Part shown: one piece after another, positions 44,209 through 55,356 of the stretch
How positions within the stretch are numbered: position 1 is the stretch's first letter
Layout of the letters: each line of letters starts with the position of its first letter
Source: Rana temporaria
Lineage: Eukaryota; Chordata; Amphibia; Anura; Ranidae
Length of the DNA stretch: 64,000 nt
Direction: 5' to 3'
Assembly: GCF_905171775.1 (NCBI RefSeq)
Contig: NC_053489.1
Location: 142,318,142-142,382,141, forward strand
Made by a program: the position numbers and the translations under genes
The notes under the pieces: model-generated
Databases searched by the model: none
Told to the model about the DNA's origin: nothing
The model's input: the letters and a program-made list of their open reading frames with translations, nothing else

Positions 44209-45545
44209 TATACAGTGAGGGAAAAAAGTATTTGATCTCCTGCTGATTTTGTACATTTGCCCACTGACAAAGAGATGATCAGTCTATAATTTTAATGGTA
44301 GGATTATTTTAACAGTGAGAAGCAGAATAACAAAAATATCCAGAAAAACACATTTCAGAAAAGTTATAAATTGATTTGCATTTAATAAGTGGAATAAGTA
44401 TTTGACCCCTTCGCAAAACACGACTTAGTAATTGGTGGCAAAACCCTTGTTGGCAATCATAGAGGACAGACATTTCTTGTAATTGCCCACCAGGTTTGCA
44501 CACATCTCAGGAGGGATTTTGTCCCACTCCTGTTTGCAGATCCCCTCCAAGTCATTAAGGTTTTGAGAATGACATTAACTTAAACCTTCAGCTCCCTCAA
44601 CATATTTCTGTGGAGTTAAGGTCTGGAGACTGGCTAGGCCACTCCAGGACCTTAATGTGCTTCTTCTTGATCCATGTGTTGCACCGGCCATGTGTTTTGG
44701 GTCATTGTCATGCTGGAATACCCATCCACAACCCATTTTCAATGCCCCGGCTAAGAGAAGGAGGTTCTCCCCCAAGATTTGATGGTACATGGCCCTGTCC
44801 ATAGTCCCTTTGATGTGGTGAAGTTGTCCTGTCCCCTTAGTATAAAAACACCCCCAACGCATAATATTTCCACCTCCATATTTGACTGTGGGGATGGTGT
44901 TCTTGGGGTCATATGCAGCATTCCTACTCCTCCAAACACGGCGAGTTGAGTTGATGCCAAAGAGCTTGATTTTGGTCTCATCTGAAAACACTTTCACCTA
45001 GTTCTCCTCTGAATCATATAGATGTTCATTAGCAAACTTCAGACGGGCCTGTACATGTGATTTCTTGAGCAGGGTGACCTTGCAGGTGCTGCAGGATATT
45101 AGTCCTTCACAGCCTAGTGTGTTACCAATAGTTTTTGGTGGCTATGGGCCCAGCTGCCTTGAGATCATTGTCAAGATTCTCCCATGTAGTTCTGGGCTGA
45201 TTCCTCACTGTTCTGATGATCATTGAAATGCCACGAGGTGAGATCTTGCATGAAGCCCTGGACCGACAGAGATTGCCAGTTATTTTGTGTTTCTTTCATT
45301 TGCTAATGATCCATTTGCGAATGATGACACCAACTGTTGTTACACTCTGCTTGGCTTGTAGGCCATTACAGCCTTGTGTAGGTCTACAATCTTGTCCCTG
45401 ACATCCTTGGACAGCTCTTTGGTCTTGGCCATGGTGGAGAGATTGGAATCTGATTGATTGATTGCTTCTGTGGACAGGTGTCTTTTATAAAGGTAACAAG
45501 CTGAGATTAGGAGCATTCCCTTTAGGGGACCTTTTAAATATGAGA
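44209..45545 (-). mobile_element. Tc1-like transposon relic, minus strand
   Basis: The left edge, TATACAGTGAGGGAAAAAAG, is a Tc1-type terminus at a TA. The transposase pseudogene follows on the minus strand. The opposite end near 45480-45545 is truncated where a different repeat begins. Confidence 0.85.
44575..45432 (-). pseudogene. Tc1-like transposase pseudogene
   Basis: The natural ATG is at 45430-45432, giving MAKTKELSKDVRDKIVDLHK, the N-terminal DNA-binding region. The middle is frameshifted. The catalytic part is the best preserved: FSDETKIKLFGINSTRRVW with the first catalytic acid, then VKYGGGNIMRWGCF, and FQHDNDPKHMA with the second. The third acidic region (DLNPIE-like) is disrupted. 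It is a different subfamily from the copy at 41583, judging by sequence. It is inactive. Confidence 0.88.
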
Positions 45546-46130
45546 TCTGGGGTCAAAAACACAACAGATCTCATATTTACACTAAAATGCAAAAAATAAA
45601 AAAAAATTAAAAGAAAATAGTTTTTAAAAAAAAGTCCCTTTAAGAGCTATGGGCGGAAGTGACGTTTTGACACCGCTTCCGCCCTGCAATGGTATGGAAC
45701 CGGGTGGGGGCCATCTTCCCCTCAGTCAGCTCCATACCACAGACCGAGAAGGATCCGTAAGCGGCGGAGGGCACTGGAGCCATCGATAAATGTTATCTTG
45801 TATGGTGAATCCGCCACAGAGACCACTTTTATCTGAAAGCTGTCCAGCCGCTGAGGAAGAGGATACCGGGGTTATGGCAGCTAGCTGCTGCAATAACAAC
45901 GATATTCCTCTTCAAATAGTCGATGTATAACGACGGCGGGCGGTTGGCAAATGGTTAAATACTAAACAGGCTGCCTTTATCATAGATGCTACCTGTTTTT
46001 ATCTTACGCACAATTATTTCCATTTTGAGGGAGATTACTATTTAAACTCGTGGCACAGCAATGGGGTCAATTTTGCTCCCTCATGCACCAATTTAACCAT
46101 GGGTTAACATTTAGCAACATATTGCTACAC
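45546..46130. repeat. Probable dispersed repeat, non-coding
   Basis: It contains an inverted pair (TATGAGATCT at 45539 and AGATCTCATA at 45565) and GGGCGGAAGTGACGTTTTGA, a sequence type I associate with ranid dispersed repeats. The edges are not defined. Confidence 0.4.
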
Positions 46131-46134
46131 TTAA

Positions 46135-46575
46135 GGCCCATACACACGATCAGACTTTTTGACAACTATTGCCCGACAGACCTGTTTTAGCGGACAATCC
46201 GACTGTATGTACACTCCATTGGACAAACCATTTCATTTTTTAATCAGACAAATGTTCGCTGTGAGAACAGACAAACTTTCCAGCAACAAATGTCCTACGT
46301 CAGCTAATCCGATCAAGTGTACACAAGTCCATCAGACTAAAGTCCAAAGTACAAACACGCATGCTCAGAACCAATGCTAAAGATCAGACAACAATAGCAG
46401 AAGTTGCCCAAAGCGTGACGGTAAAGAGCAGAAAAAACACGTAGTACGCCTATTACGTCACTACGTTCGTGTTTGTTGGTTGCCGTATGTATGCATACCA
46501 AGTTTACGGCCAATGCCCATTCGGAGCAAAATCCATGGAAAAGTCAGTTAGAAGTCCGATCGTGTGTATGAGGCT
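46135..46575. mobile_element. Harbinger-like MITE, CATACACACGATC type
   Basis: It starts GGCCCATACACACGATCAG and ends CCGATCGTGTGTATGAGGC, inverted partners. TAA precedes the left end (46132-46134); the right edge reads TAG. It is non-coding. Confidence 0.8.
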
Positions 46576-46578
46576 CTA

Positions 46579-48410
46579 GAGGCATCTCTCTTCTCTTTTA
46601 TACTGTGTAGCTCCTGCTGGATTTTGCTTCAAATCCCCTTGTGGAAGCTTTTATTTGTGGATGGACATTTTATGGTTACACAACCTATCACATTGCTATA
46701 ATCTTTTTATATGGACTAAAAACTGAAGAACCCATGAGTAAATGGTTGCGGACAGAATCATCTGAGTTTCCATTATTTCTTATGGGGAAATTCGCTTTGA
46801 TATAAACCTGCTTTGGATTACAAGCATGTTTCTGGAACAAATTATGCTTGCAATCCAAGGTTTAACTGTATAATGTTTTCCCTTTTTCCCATCATTTGTT
46901 TTAGCATCTCAGTGCTACTGATCGCCTACAGCCTCTTTGAAACTACTTCCTGTCAACACGCATATGTTACAGAGGCAGTTGCATGTCATTGTTCCTGGTG
47001 GATTTAATGATGGTCACAACTGCAGAACATGTTTTTGTAATGAGCATTAGCACAACTACCTAGTTGCCTAATTTTCATTAAAAGTACATGTGACAGGGTG
47101 ACAATGCAGTAGAGCAACTGTGAGACAGGGACATGGCATTGTCACCCCATAACAGGAAATGCCTAAACATTGCACTTCGTTTGTGGCAGGATTATCAGGT
47201 ATCATTTTAATGAAATCTGCATATCAAAAAATTGCAAATTACTTTTGGTATCGACAGAATATCAAAGATTATACAAGATTTTAATCATTGGGTTTACATC
47301 TACTTTAAGGAAAATGACAGGAATACCTGTTATAATTTTATCAGTGCAGATAAAAAGTGAAACCACGTGCTAAAATGGCAGCAGTTGGGATTTTTCCAGA
47401 CAGGAATCATATAAATGAAAGTCTGATCTAAAATCATTTGCAAAAGGCTCATCTAACATGAAAAAAGAATTATGCTAAGAGCTTAAAAGCATAACCTCAT
47501 TCAATGGTATCTTATCATTTTAAAGTAAGCCCATAAGGACCAGGAACCTTTATGCAAGGATGATGTTTAATTACATTTCATATTTCTGGTTCTGAAAAAG
47601 GACTAAAGCTAATTTAGGTGAAGTACAAAAGAAACCTTTATTTAAATATCAATATTAGAATTTCTTTATCGAATTTAAAAAAAGCTGTGTTGGCTATTGG
47701 CAATTGGTTTAAAGCTGTTGGGTTAAAGCTTGTGCACAGTCATGCTAAATCTGTTGCCATGGTTGGCAAGGTTAGCAAGTTTAGAAGCGCACAATGGTCT
47801 AAAATGTCTGAGTATTTCCTCTTTTGCAGCCAAAAACACCTAATTTACATTTGTTACTTGTTCCCATTAACAGAGCATAAATAAAAAAAAAATGTTACCA
47901 AGTGCAGTGTACCTTTTTAAGGATGTTTTACTTGCTTAAAATCTTTGGATGCTCTCTCTGCTTTGCAATGTTTTGAAGAGGGCTGAGGAATATTGTTTAA
48001 CATAATTAACCCTGTATTGTGTTTGCAGTACTTCAATATCAGCTGTAAAGTAGATCACAACATTGTCTGAACCAACAAAGGGTTCAAAATTTAGACACCT
48101 CCTTTCCACACTGTATGTTATTGTGGTTCAGTCTAGTCTAGTCTGTATGCGGACAAGACACTATAATGCTAGTCACAGAGACATTATCTTTTTTTTTAAT
48201 TAGCCGATGCGCTGAAAAAAAAAATGAACAGATTCCCCTATCCACACAAGAAATTGAGGAATCCTTCTCACTGCACTAATCAATTAAACATTTTCCAACA
48301 TTCCCATTTGATAAAAGTTGATCGTTAAATTGACTTCTCTTCAGCAGGAAGGGCAATAGATGGATCAAAAATCAGCTGGTCTATGCGGAACTAGCCAATT
48401 TTCGATCCAT
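46579..48410. other. No recognised gene
   Basis: AT-rich. GGGTTTACATCTACTTTAA near 47290 resembles the right end of a TTAA-type MITE (compare 42963-42980), without a partner. AATTTTCGATCCATCTTT near 48398 and GATGGATCAAAAATCAGC near 48358 form a local inverted pair. Confidence 0.4.
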
Positions 48411-48936
48411 CTTTGGCCCCATACACACGAGAGGATTTGGAAAAAGTGGAAAAAAGTGCGCTTATCTATAACAATCAAAAAAACAGCTGCAAACTCAAGA
48501 TGTTTATACAAACAAAAAATACTATGAAAAAAAGGAGTGGAGTTGCGCTAAAAATGTGTGACTTATCAAAAAATAGTGAGCACTATAAAGTCCCAAGAAA
48601 AAGAAGAAAAATCTTCTTTAGACAAATGTAAACTGTGTAAAGTTCTGTGAATAATTAAATTTCTTATGAAATCACAACGTGAAGAGACATCTGGATCACT
48701 GCTCCCTGAAAATGCTGACCCTTACCAGATTTTCAGATCCAAAAGGATCAAGCCAAGCAAGTAGCCAAACACCTGGGCTGCACAGGAGATCAGAATCTTG
48801 AAAAGGTCTTCCCAGCAGTCCGTCAGAGCCCTGGGTCTAGATAGATCAAAACCACAAGGGGGATATGGGCAGCCAATGGAAAAGATTTCAAATCGGTGGA
48901 AATTCCCGCGGAATCCGGGACGGTTGGGAGGTATGC

Positions 48937-48995
48937 CTTGTGTCCTTCTAAATACTCCCACTCCTCCTTGGAGAAATAGACAGTGATATCCTGAC
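48937..48995 (-). pseudogene. KRAB A-box fragment, left palindrome arm
   Basis: The minus strand encodes QDITVYFSKEEWEYLEGHK, the first two thirds of a KRAB A-box, the repression module of tetrapod zinc-finger proteins. The normal continuation (a DLYKDVM-type end) is missing; after GHK the sequence changes to unrelated AYLPTVPDSAG. Flanking codons upstream (WSAKR) may be part of the same gene or exon. No zinc fingers follow. Confidence 0.75.
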
Positions 48996-49243
48996 GTTTT
49001 GCGCTCCACACGTTGAGGGAACCAGGAAGTAAGCTGCAGGAAGGATTCCAAAGCGGTCTTCAGGGGTCCAACTCCTCTACGGCTAGTTCCAGCAACGTCT
49101 CCTCTCTACTTCCCTTCAAAAGGGAGGAGACGTTGCTGGAACTAGCCGTAGAGGAGCCGTAGAGGAGTTGGACCCCTGAAGACCGCTTTGGAATCCTTCC
49201 TGCAGCTTACTTCCTGGTTCCCTCAACGTGTGGAGCGTAAAAC

Positions 49244-49302
49244 ATCAGGATATCACTGTCTATTTCTCCAAGGAGGAGTGGGAGTATTTAGAAGGACACA
49301 AG
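49244..49302 (+). pseudogene. KRAB A-box fragment, right palindrome arm
   Basis: This is the mirror copy of the left-arm fragment, encoding HQDITVYFSKEEWEYLEGHK and then AYLPTVPDSAG. The two arms differ here only at CG sites upstream of the box. The surrounding frame has no in-frame ATG start near it. It is a captured host-gene fragment, not a functional KRAB gene. Confidence 0.75.
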
Positions 49303-50189
49303 GCATACCTCCCAACCGTCCCGGATTCCGCGGGAATTTCCACCGATTTTAAATCTTTTCCATTGGCTGCCCATATCCCCCTTGTGGTTTTGATCTATCT
49401 AGACCCAGGGCTCTGACGGACTGCTGGGAAGACCTTTTCAAGATTCTGATCTCCTGTGCAGCCCAGGTGTTTGGCTACTTGCTTGGCTTGATCCTTTTGG
49501 ATCTGAAAATCTGGTAAGGGTCAGCATTTTCAGGGAGCAGTGATCCAGATGTCTCTTCACGTTGTGATTTCATAAGAAATTTAATTATTCACAGAACTTT
49601 ACACAGTTTACATTTGTCTAAAGAAGATTTTTCTTCTTTTTCTTGGGACTTTATAGTGCTCACTATTTTTTGATAAGTCACACATTTTTAGCGCAACTCC
49701 ACTCCTTTTTTTTTTTTACACGAGAGGATTTATCCGCAGATACGGTCCAGCGGACCGTATCCGCGGATAAATCCTCTCGAGGATTTCAGCAGATTTCTAT
49801 GCGATGGCGTGTACACACCATCGCATTGAAATCCGCGCTGAAATCCTCTGGCGATGACGTGTCGCGCCGTCGTCGCTATTATGACGCGGCGACGGGCGCG
49901 ACGCTGTCATATAAGGAATTCCACGCATGCGTCAAATCATTACGACGCGTGCGGGGAATCCCTTTGGACGGATGGATCCGGTGAGTCTGTACAGACGAGC
50001 GGATCCATCCGTGGGATCCGATTCCAGCAGATAGATATTCTGTGCATGTCGACAAATATTTATCTGCTGGAATTCGGAAATATCCGCGGATAAATATCCG
50101 CCGGAGTGTACACACCATAGAATCTATCCGCAGAAACCCATTCGATGGGATTTATCTGCGGATAGATTCTATCGTGTGTACGGGGCCTA

Positions 50190-51248
50190 AGAACAGCTTA
50201 AGATTTCCCAAAATTGTTAGAATTGGCCATGGCACCTTCTCCTTTTAGAAACATCTAAAATGTAAGATTTTTTTTTTTTTTTTTTTTAGGTATGCCTTAT
50301 GAATAGGAAGACATAACAAACACAATGGGTTTTTTGAAATTCCACTTCCAAAATAAAAATACCTGTAAATTTCACTCAAAATATCTGAATTCTATAACTT
50401 GGAAGGGTTTCCACAATTATTTAGCTATAAAGTTCATATATCTCAATATGAATTAGTGAATCTTGAATATGTGTAAGTATATTTTCTCGCCTATGGACTA
50501 AATATCTTTTTTGACAAATAAATCATATCAGGAAACCATCTGAATCTCTTTTCAGCTTCCAAGTACATTAATTCTCAATGTCAATTCTCCTAATATAACT
50601 CAGAATTCCCAGTCTTAATAGCAGAACACAGCCTCATCCCATTCCCCAAACATATTAAAAAGTATAAATCTAATTCATTAGAATATTACCATTTCTTTAT
50701 AAATAAATGTGAGGGATGAAGTATCAAAGGATAACAAAAGGCCTTGATCAACTTCTAATCTCAGCCTGGTTGGATAATAATGATACAAAATACCCTTTTC
50801 ATGTATACAGTAAACAAAGAATGAGACAAAGGATTTCTATCTTAGCTACCTCAGGGGTAAAATATTAAGATTGTAGCAAACGCTTGCTCTTTTATAGATG
50901 AGAAGAGATTATAAATCTCCCCACAGTCCACAAAACGAATTAAACCCATGTTTTAATTTATAAATGTAATTGGTATATTAACATTGCTTTTAAAATACAT
51001 TTGAAGATTGGAGCATCACAATAAGCTACGGACCTTGATCAATCTGTAAGCAAAGACTGCATGGTTTAAAAGAACAATTTTTTTTTTTTTTACTAGAGTG
51101 TAGGATAACTATGAGATACATCTGCTAAATTTAATGTTTTCTGCATTTGTGAGATCTGATATTTGTACATATAAGTTTAAAGTTTATTTCACAGTTAGTA
51201 CTTTGCACTTTGTTATCAGAAATGTATAATGGTACTGCCATTTGAATG

Positions 51249-51288
<40 letters not shown>

Positions 51289-51590
51289 AATTTTATGTAT
51301 TGATCTTTTAGCTATATTCCTCTTTTAACCATTAGTGCAGATTTATTTTTAATTTTAGGTTGCATCAAATAAGCAGCCACCATCAAGGGACATAAGCAAT
51401 AGACATTTTGCATTGAAGTTCTACATACCAGCATTTAAGACAAAAAATCCTTCACACGTGTACATATAGGAGACCCATTTAGGATATCAGGCATATGGTA
51501 TTCACAAGCCTATCAACACAGTAGTGCAGGGCAACAGACATGATTTCCATTTGCTGGAGAAATAAATTATCAGTTAGGATTGATCCGGGA
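50190..51590. other. No recognised gene
   Basis: AT-rich non-coding sequence with T runs at 50269-50287 and 51077-51091. Nothing is supported apart from the microsatellite listed separately. Confidence 0.45.
51250..51288 (+). repeat. ATT trinucleotide microsatellite
   Basis: About 13 uninterrupted copies of ATT. Confidence 0.98.
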
Positions 51591-51593
51591 GTT

Positions 51594-52620
51594 CTAGAAA
51601 TATCCTTGGACCATGCTACCAAAGTACAGCAGATGATGGCAATGCTCCAGGGCAGGGCCTGCTAGGAAAAAGAAAGCCTTGGAGAGAACTTTATCCACAA
51701 GGTTTTTAAACACTGGGATGTTCCCAACGGGAACAGTCATTGTTGTGTTAAGAGAGGAAATGGTTGAAGCCAAAAAAAGAAAAGCTCTCTTATTAAGGAA
51801 CTCCTCTTCAACAGAGTATTGCTGAGCAAAATGTTTGGGAGGAGTAAATAGCTTGTTTGAATTAGACCAGTCAGTCCCCATACAAAACTGGTTGCAAGTG
51901 CATTCGAACATTTTTAACAGATTGGGGGCTTTTAAGGGATCAGAAACAGGTTGATCCAGTTCTAGAAATGTGTGCACTGCACTAATAAGTATGGGATGGT
52001 ATCCTTAGAGTTATGAGTTATGTCAGCTGACTGATCTCCTCAGGTACATACTCATCCTCAGCTAGATGTACAGAAGCATCTGCAATTTTAGGCAAATCAG
52101 AGATAGACTCTGAAGGAGAGGGTGTATAAATACGCTTGTGATTCCTGTGTTTTGAATCAGCTAGCATGGATAAGATTTTGCTCCGAAATTCTGAAACATT
52201 TGGATATAAAGAGGATGGAGCTTCACTTGAGGAAGCTAATCAAGATTCCAAGGAGCATGTGGACTCAAGTAGGGAACAGTAATCTGGACTATTGGTGTCA
52301 AGTCCTTTAGGTGGAACACTACAACCCACCCTGGGACTGGAAGTGGTTCATGAGATGGAAAGATCCACAGGACTGCTTTCCTTGTATGTGAATGTGTGGC
52401 AGCTCATGGGGCTCCAAGTTAAGCCTGATGGGAGAGACATAGTAACACATGCCAAGCTCCACACAAAAGGGAAAAGCAGTATTAACCACAGTGATTGTAT
52501 GGATGTTACCCTGTGGCAGACAAACAGTACAAAAAGTGCCCAAGCAGGACCAAATAATTATGTACATACCAGACAGCTTTGCCCTCCTGGCAGGCATATT
52601 CTCTAAGGAGTCTTCAGGAA
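51594..52620 (-). pseudogene. Probable retroelement structural-protein remnant
   Basis: A minus-strand open stretch at 51594-51977 reads PPKHFAQQYSVEEEFLNKRA, then NLVDKVLSKAFFFLAGPALE. Upstream on the same strand, 52010-52190 reads EFRSKILSMLADSKHRNHKR and then an acidic stretch, ending in a stop after EEISQLT. At 52319-52597 lies MPARRAKLSGMYIIIWSCLG. These pieces in order look like a decayed ORF1/gag of a retroelement, possibly DIRS-like. I cannot name a diagnostic motif. No reverse transcriptase or recombinase was seen nearby. Confidence 0.35.
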
Positions 52621-52691
52621 CAGGATTCCACTAGCGGATGTATCATGGGCATGAACTTGTAAAGTGCTCTGCAGATAACAAACAGTGCACG

Positions 52692-52862
52692 GGGTGGTTG
52701 ATTTACTAATACTGGAGAGTGCAAAATCTGTTGTAGCTCTGCATAGAAACCAATCAGCTTCTAGATTTTTTTTTTTGTAAAAACGTAATTGAACAAGCTG
52801 AAGTTAGAAGCTGATTGGCTACAATGCACAGCTGCACCAGATTTTGCACTCTCCAATCAACC
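52692..52862. mobile_element. Short foldback MITE, GGTTGATTTACTAA type
   Basis: It begins GGTTGATTTACTAATACTGG and ends TGCACTCTCCAATCAACC. The two halves pair along most of their length: GAGAGTGCAAAATCTG with CAGATTTTGCACTCTC, and CCAATCAGCTTCTA with TAGAAGCTGATTGG. I know this 170-bp hairpin type as an abundant dispersed element in true frogs; that is recollection. Confidence 0.85.
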
Positions 52863-53556
52863 CCAGTGCATGTGATGGAATGAGAAATAGAAATACAAGG
52901 TGTCCAGACCAGAGTCCAGTACTGCCCTGTCCAGGAAAAAAATTATTAAAGAGCACTCTTGGCTCTCTAGTATAGGAAGAAGCCTAATTGAAGAAAAAGA
53001 GAGACCTTTCGGGTTTGCTTTTCTTTGAGGAGAAAATATGTACATTCTCCTAGTCCTAGGACACTAGCAAAAATGAGAGGCATGATTGGAGCGAGTGGGA
53101 GGGGTTTTCCTGACTGACTAACAGCTTTGTTTGACAGTGTCTACTCTCCTGTAGGTAGAATTAACCAAAATTCCCAGAATAACATCTACCTTGCTTTCCT
53201 GATTGAATAGTTAGGAAAAACATAGCCATAACGTATGTCTAACTAGCAACCTAATTATATAGCCAAGCTTATTCTATGCCTGTCTAGTGCTTACATATCT
53301 TTATGTAACACTGATTTTCTTGTATATAGCCTTGTACTGTACTTCTGCTAAATCCTTGAATTTATATATATTACTGCTGAGCAGCGGAAGTCTTCATATG
53401 TGTATAAGTCACTCAGTCACCGCCTGTGCTGACAATAATCGCACGTTCCCTGTGGTGGCCTACAGCTTTCCCCACCTCTATACATTCACCCTCTACAGAA
53501 TTTCAGACCAGTGGGGAATTGTGCTAATTGACATTATGTTCATTTTTAATTAACTT
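52863..53556. other. No recognised gene
   Basis: The 53070-53210 stretch (GACAGTGTCTACTCTCCTGT, AATTCCCAGAATAACA) may be part of the same decayed retroelement as 51594-52620. The rest is unassigned. Confidence 0.35.
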
Positions 53557-53572
53557 AGAAGTTCTAAGGCAT

Positions 53573-55356
53573 GGGGACAGACACAACACTCAACTCCGTC
53601 CCACGATGGTGCGCACGTGCACGTGCACGTGAGGACGCGCGCGCGCTCGTAGGTGGGGGGAGAGAACAGCAATGAGACTGCTCGGCTGGAGGACGGACCG
53701 CGCCGATGAATGAGAGGAGAGGAGGAGGAGAAGGCACCTGTCACCCCTGTCATCCCAGCACACCATATGCTGAGTACCGCAGCGTATCACCCCACAGGAA
53801 TCAGCACACGCCGCCAAGCTACACCAAGCTACGCTGCTACACTGGGGGCATAAGAAACAGCCTGTAAGGAGCGGGGACAGGTGAACAGAAGGACGGCGCA
53901 AAGCTGGAAGCTGGACACGCAGTGGGTGGTGTGACTGAGTACACATGGAACCCCCTCATTTCTGGTAAAGTAGACATCAAAGCAAGGAGAGGTACAAACA
54001 ACGTGAGGACGGAGGCGGCCGGCCCCACGGATGGATACCTTCAACTACAATTAATAAGGTCAGATCTTAGCCATCTGCTTTTTTAAAAGGACAGAAACAA
54101 TGATGGAAAGGTAGAGGTAAGGTAAATCTCCTTGTGGAAAGGCAAAGGAGGGTTTGGAAGGAAAGGAGGGAAAAAATAATGTCAAGCTATGAAGGAAGAG
54201 TGTAAAAGATTTGTCATTAACTATTTATTGCCACATGATAAGTAAAGGGCGTTTTTAAAAGCGGATGAAAAACAGAGCATAAGAATTGTCTGATAAACTT
54301 CAAATTAACTTAATTGATTGGGACTGCCTAAAGACAAAAGTTGATAACATTAAACACTGCAAATACACTATATAAGGAAGGGGGAACAAGCAGGAGGAGA
54401 TTTGGACTGCGGTTTGGGGATAAGGAGGGGTTAAAAAGTGACTCTTAATTAAATAACAACAATTAAAAAAAAAAAAAAAAAACACGTAACCCCACCGTAC
54501 AAGACATCTTATACAGCGTATTAAAAGTGGCCCCCCCTTTTTCTTTTGCATTCCCCTCTTCTTAACCCTTACTTACATAAGGCACCTTGAGGGCCGAGGG
54601 ATTAAAAATGAAAAGTGTACCCCCAAGAAAGTTGATATGAGTCAAGGGGATCCACCATTATAGGATATGATCTGTGCAATTTAAAAATTTGGACATTGAA
54701 ATCCATAGCAGGAGTAAAGGATGAAAATCGATGACTGATTGATAATCAACTGAGCGGGGTTTTTCCCTTTTTTCTTTTTTCTCTGTGTGGCTCCCTTTTT
54801 CTTTCTCTCTCCTATCCCCTTTTTTTTGTTGTCCCGGAGGCCTGCAGAAAGGGGTGGGAGAAGAAGGGGACTAGAGGGGAATGGGGAACATTGGCAATTA
54901 GTATCCACATTTTATTTGTTAAAACTTCATTTTAGGACTGGGAGGAGAAATTTAAATAGATCTAACTGACACATACACTTGGGATCCAAAACCCCAAGCG
55001 TAGCATATAGGGTAAGGGACGGACCCCTCCCACACCCCCGCTGTGCATTATTTTATCCGATTCTCTTTATTGAGGAAACCATTTACCTGGGGATCCTGGT
55101 CGCCCCCTTTTGCTCCGAAAGAGGGTCACTGTCACTGTCACGGTCCATGCTCACCCTGAGAGCATTCCTATTCCCTGGATTAAATAATTAAATAAAATAG
55201 TATTTGGCAGGGTAGGAGTCAAGGGGGGGTAAAATTTCCGGTCTAACCCAGCCCGGTATCCCCTATTGGTCTCCCCCTTCTTTACTGGATTCCGTATTAA
55301 TCTGCTGGGAATAAGAGGTCAAGCTGGGGAAGAGAATCAGAAGGAAGGAGACTAAC
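53573..55356 (+). promoter_or_regulatory. 5' UTR and presumed internal promoter of the L1
   Basis: The first 150 bp are GC- and CpG-rich, including GCGCACGTGCACGTGCACGT and a GCGCGCGC run, unlike the AT-rich flanks. L1 elements transcribe from an internal promoter at this end; its presence here is inferred from position and composition. A long A run lies at 54467-54482. No ORF of note precedes ORF1. Confidence 0.6.

Larger units (their letters stand above)
48439..49717. mobile_element. 1.28-kb near-perfect palindrome carrying KRAB fragments
   Basis: The insert is flanked by ACACGAGAGGATTT at 48425-48438 and 49718-49731, an exact 14-bp duplication of its target. Inside, 48526-49105 and 49122-49716 are reverse complements around a loop of about 16 nt. 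Differences I noticed are few: a 12-bp tandem duplication in the right arm (GCCGTAGAGGAG), two CG to TG/CA changes near 49236-49244, and one change near 49351. About 90 bp at the left, outside the arms, has no partner. Both palindrome ends are A/T homopolymers (A outward on the left, T on the right). The duplication length suits reverse-transcription-mediated insertion, but the T run does not match a simple poly-A tail. Confidence 0.85.
48414..50187. mobile_element. Harbinger-like MITE split by a palindromic insertion
   Basis: The ends GGCCCCATACACACGAGAGG and ATCGTGTGTACGGGGCC are inverted partners of the GTACACACG family. The right part (49718-50187) has stems built on ATCCGCGGATA and GGTGTGTAC/GTACACACC. 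A 1279-bp insert (48439-49717) splits the left end from the rest and is flanked by a 14-bp duplication of MITE sequence. Confidence 0.82.

Noticed and set aside
48823..49416. A pair of real KRAB genes in divergent orientation
   Set aside because: Both are mirror copies in a palindrome, lack a proper start, break off after GHK and have no zinc fingers.
53590..54050. CpG-rich stretch as a host gene promoter
   Set aside because: It begins exactly at the left edge of the L1 target duplication, so it belongs to the L1 5' UTR.
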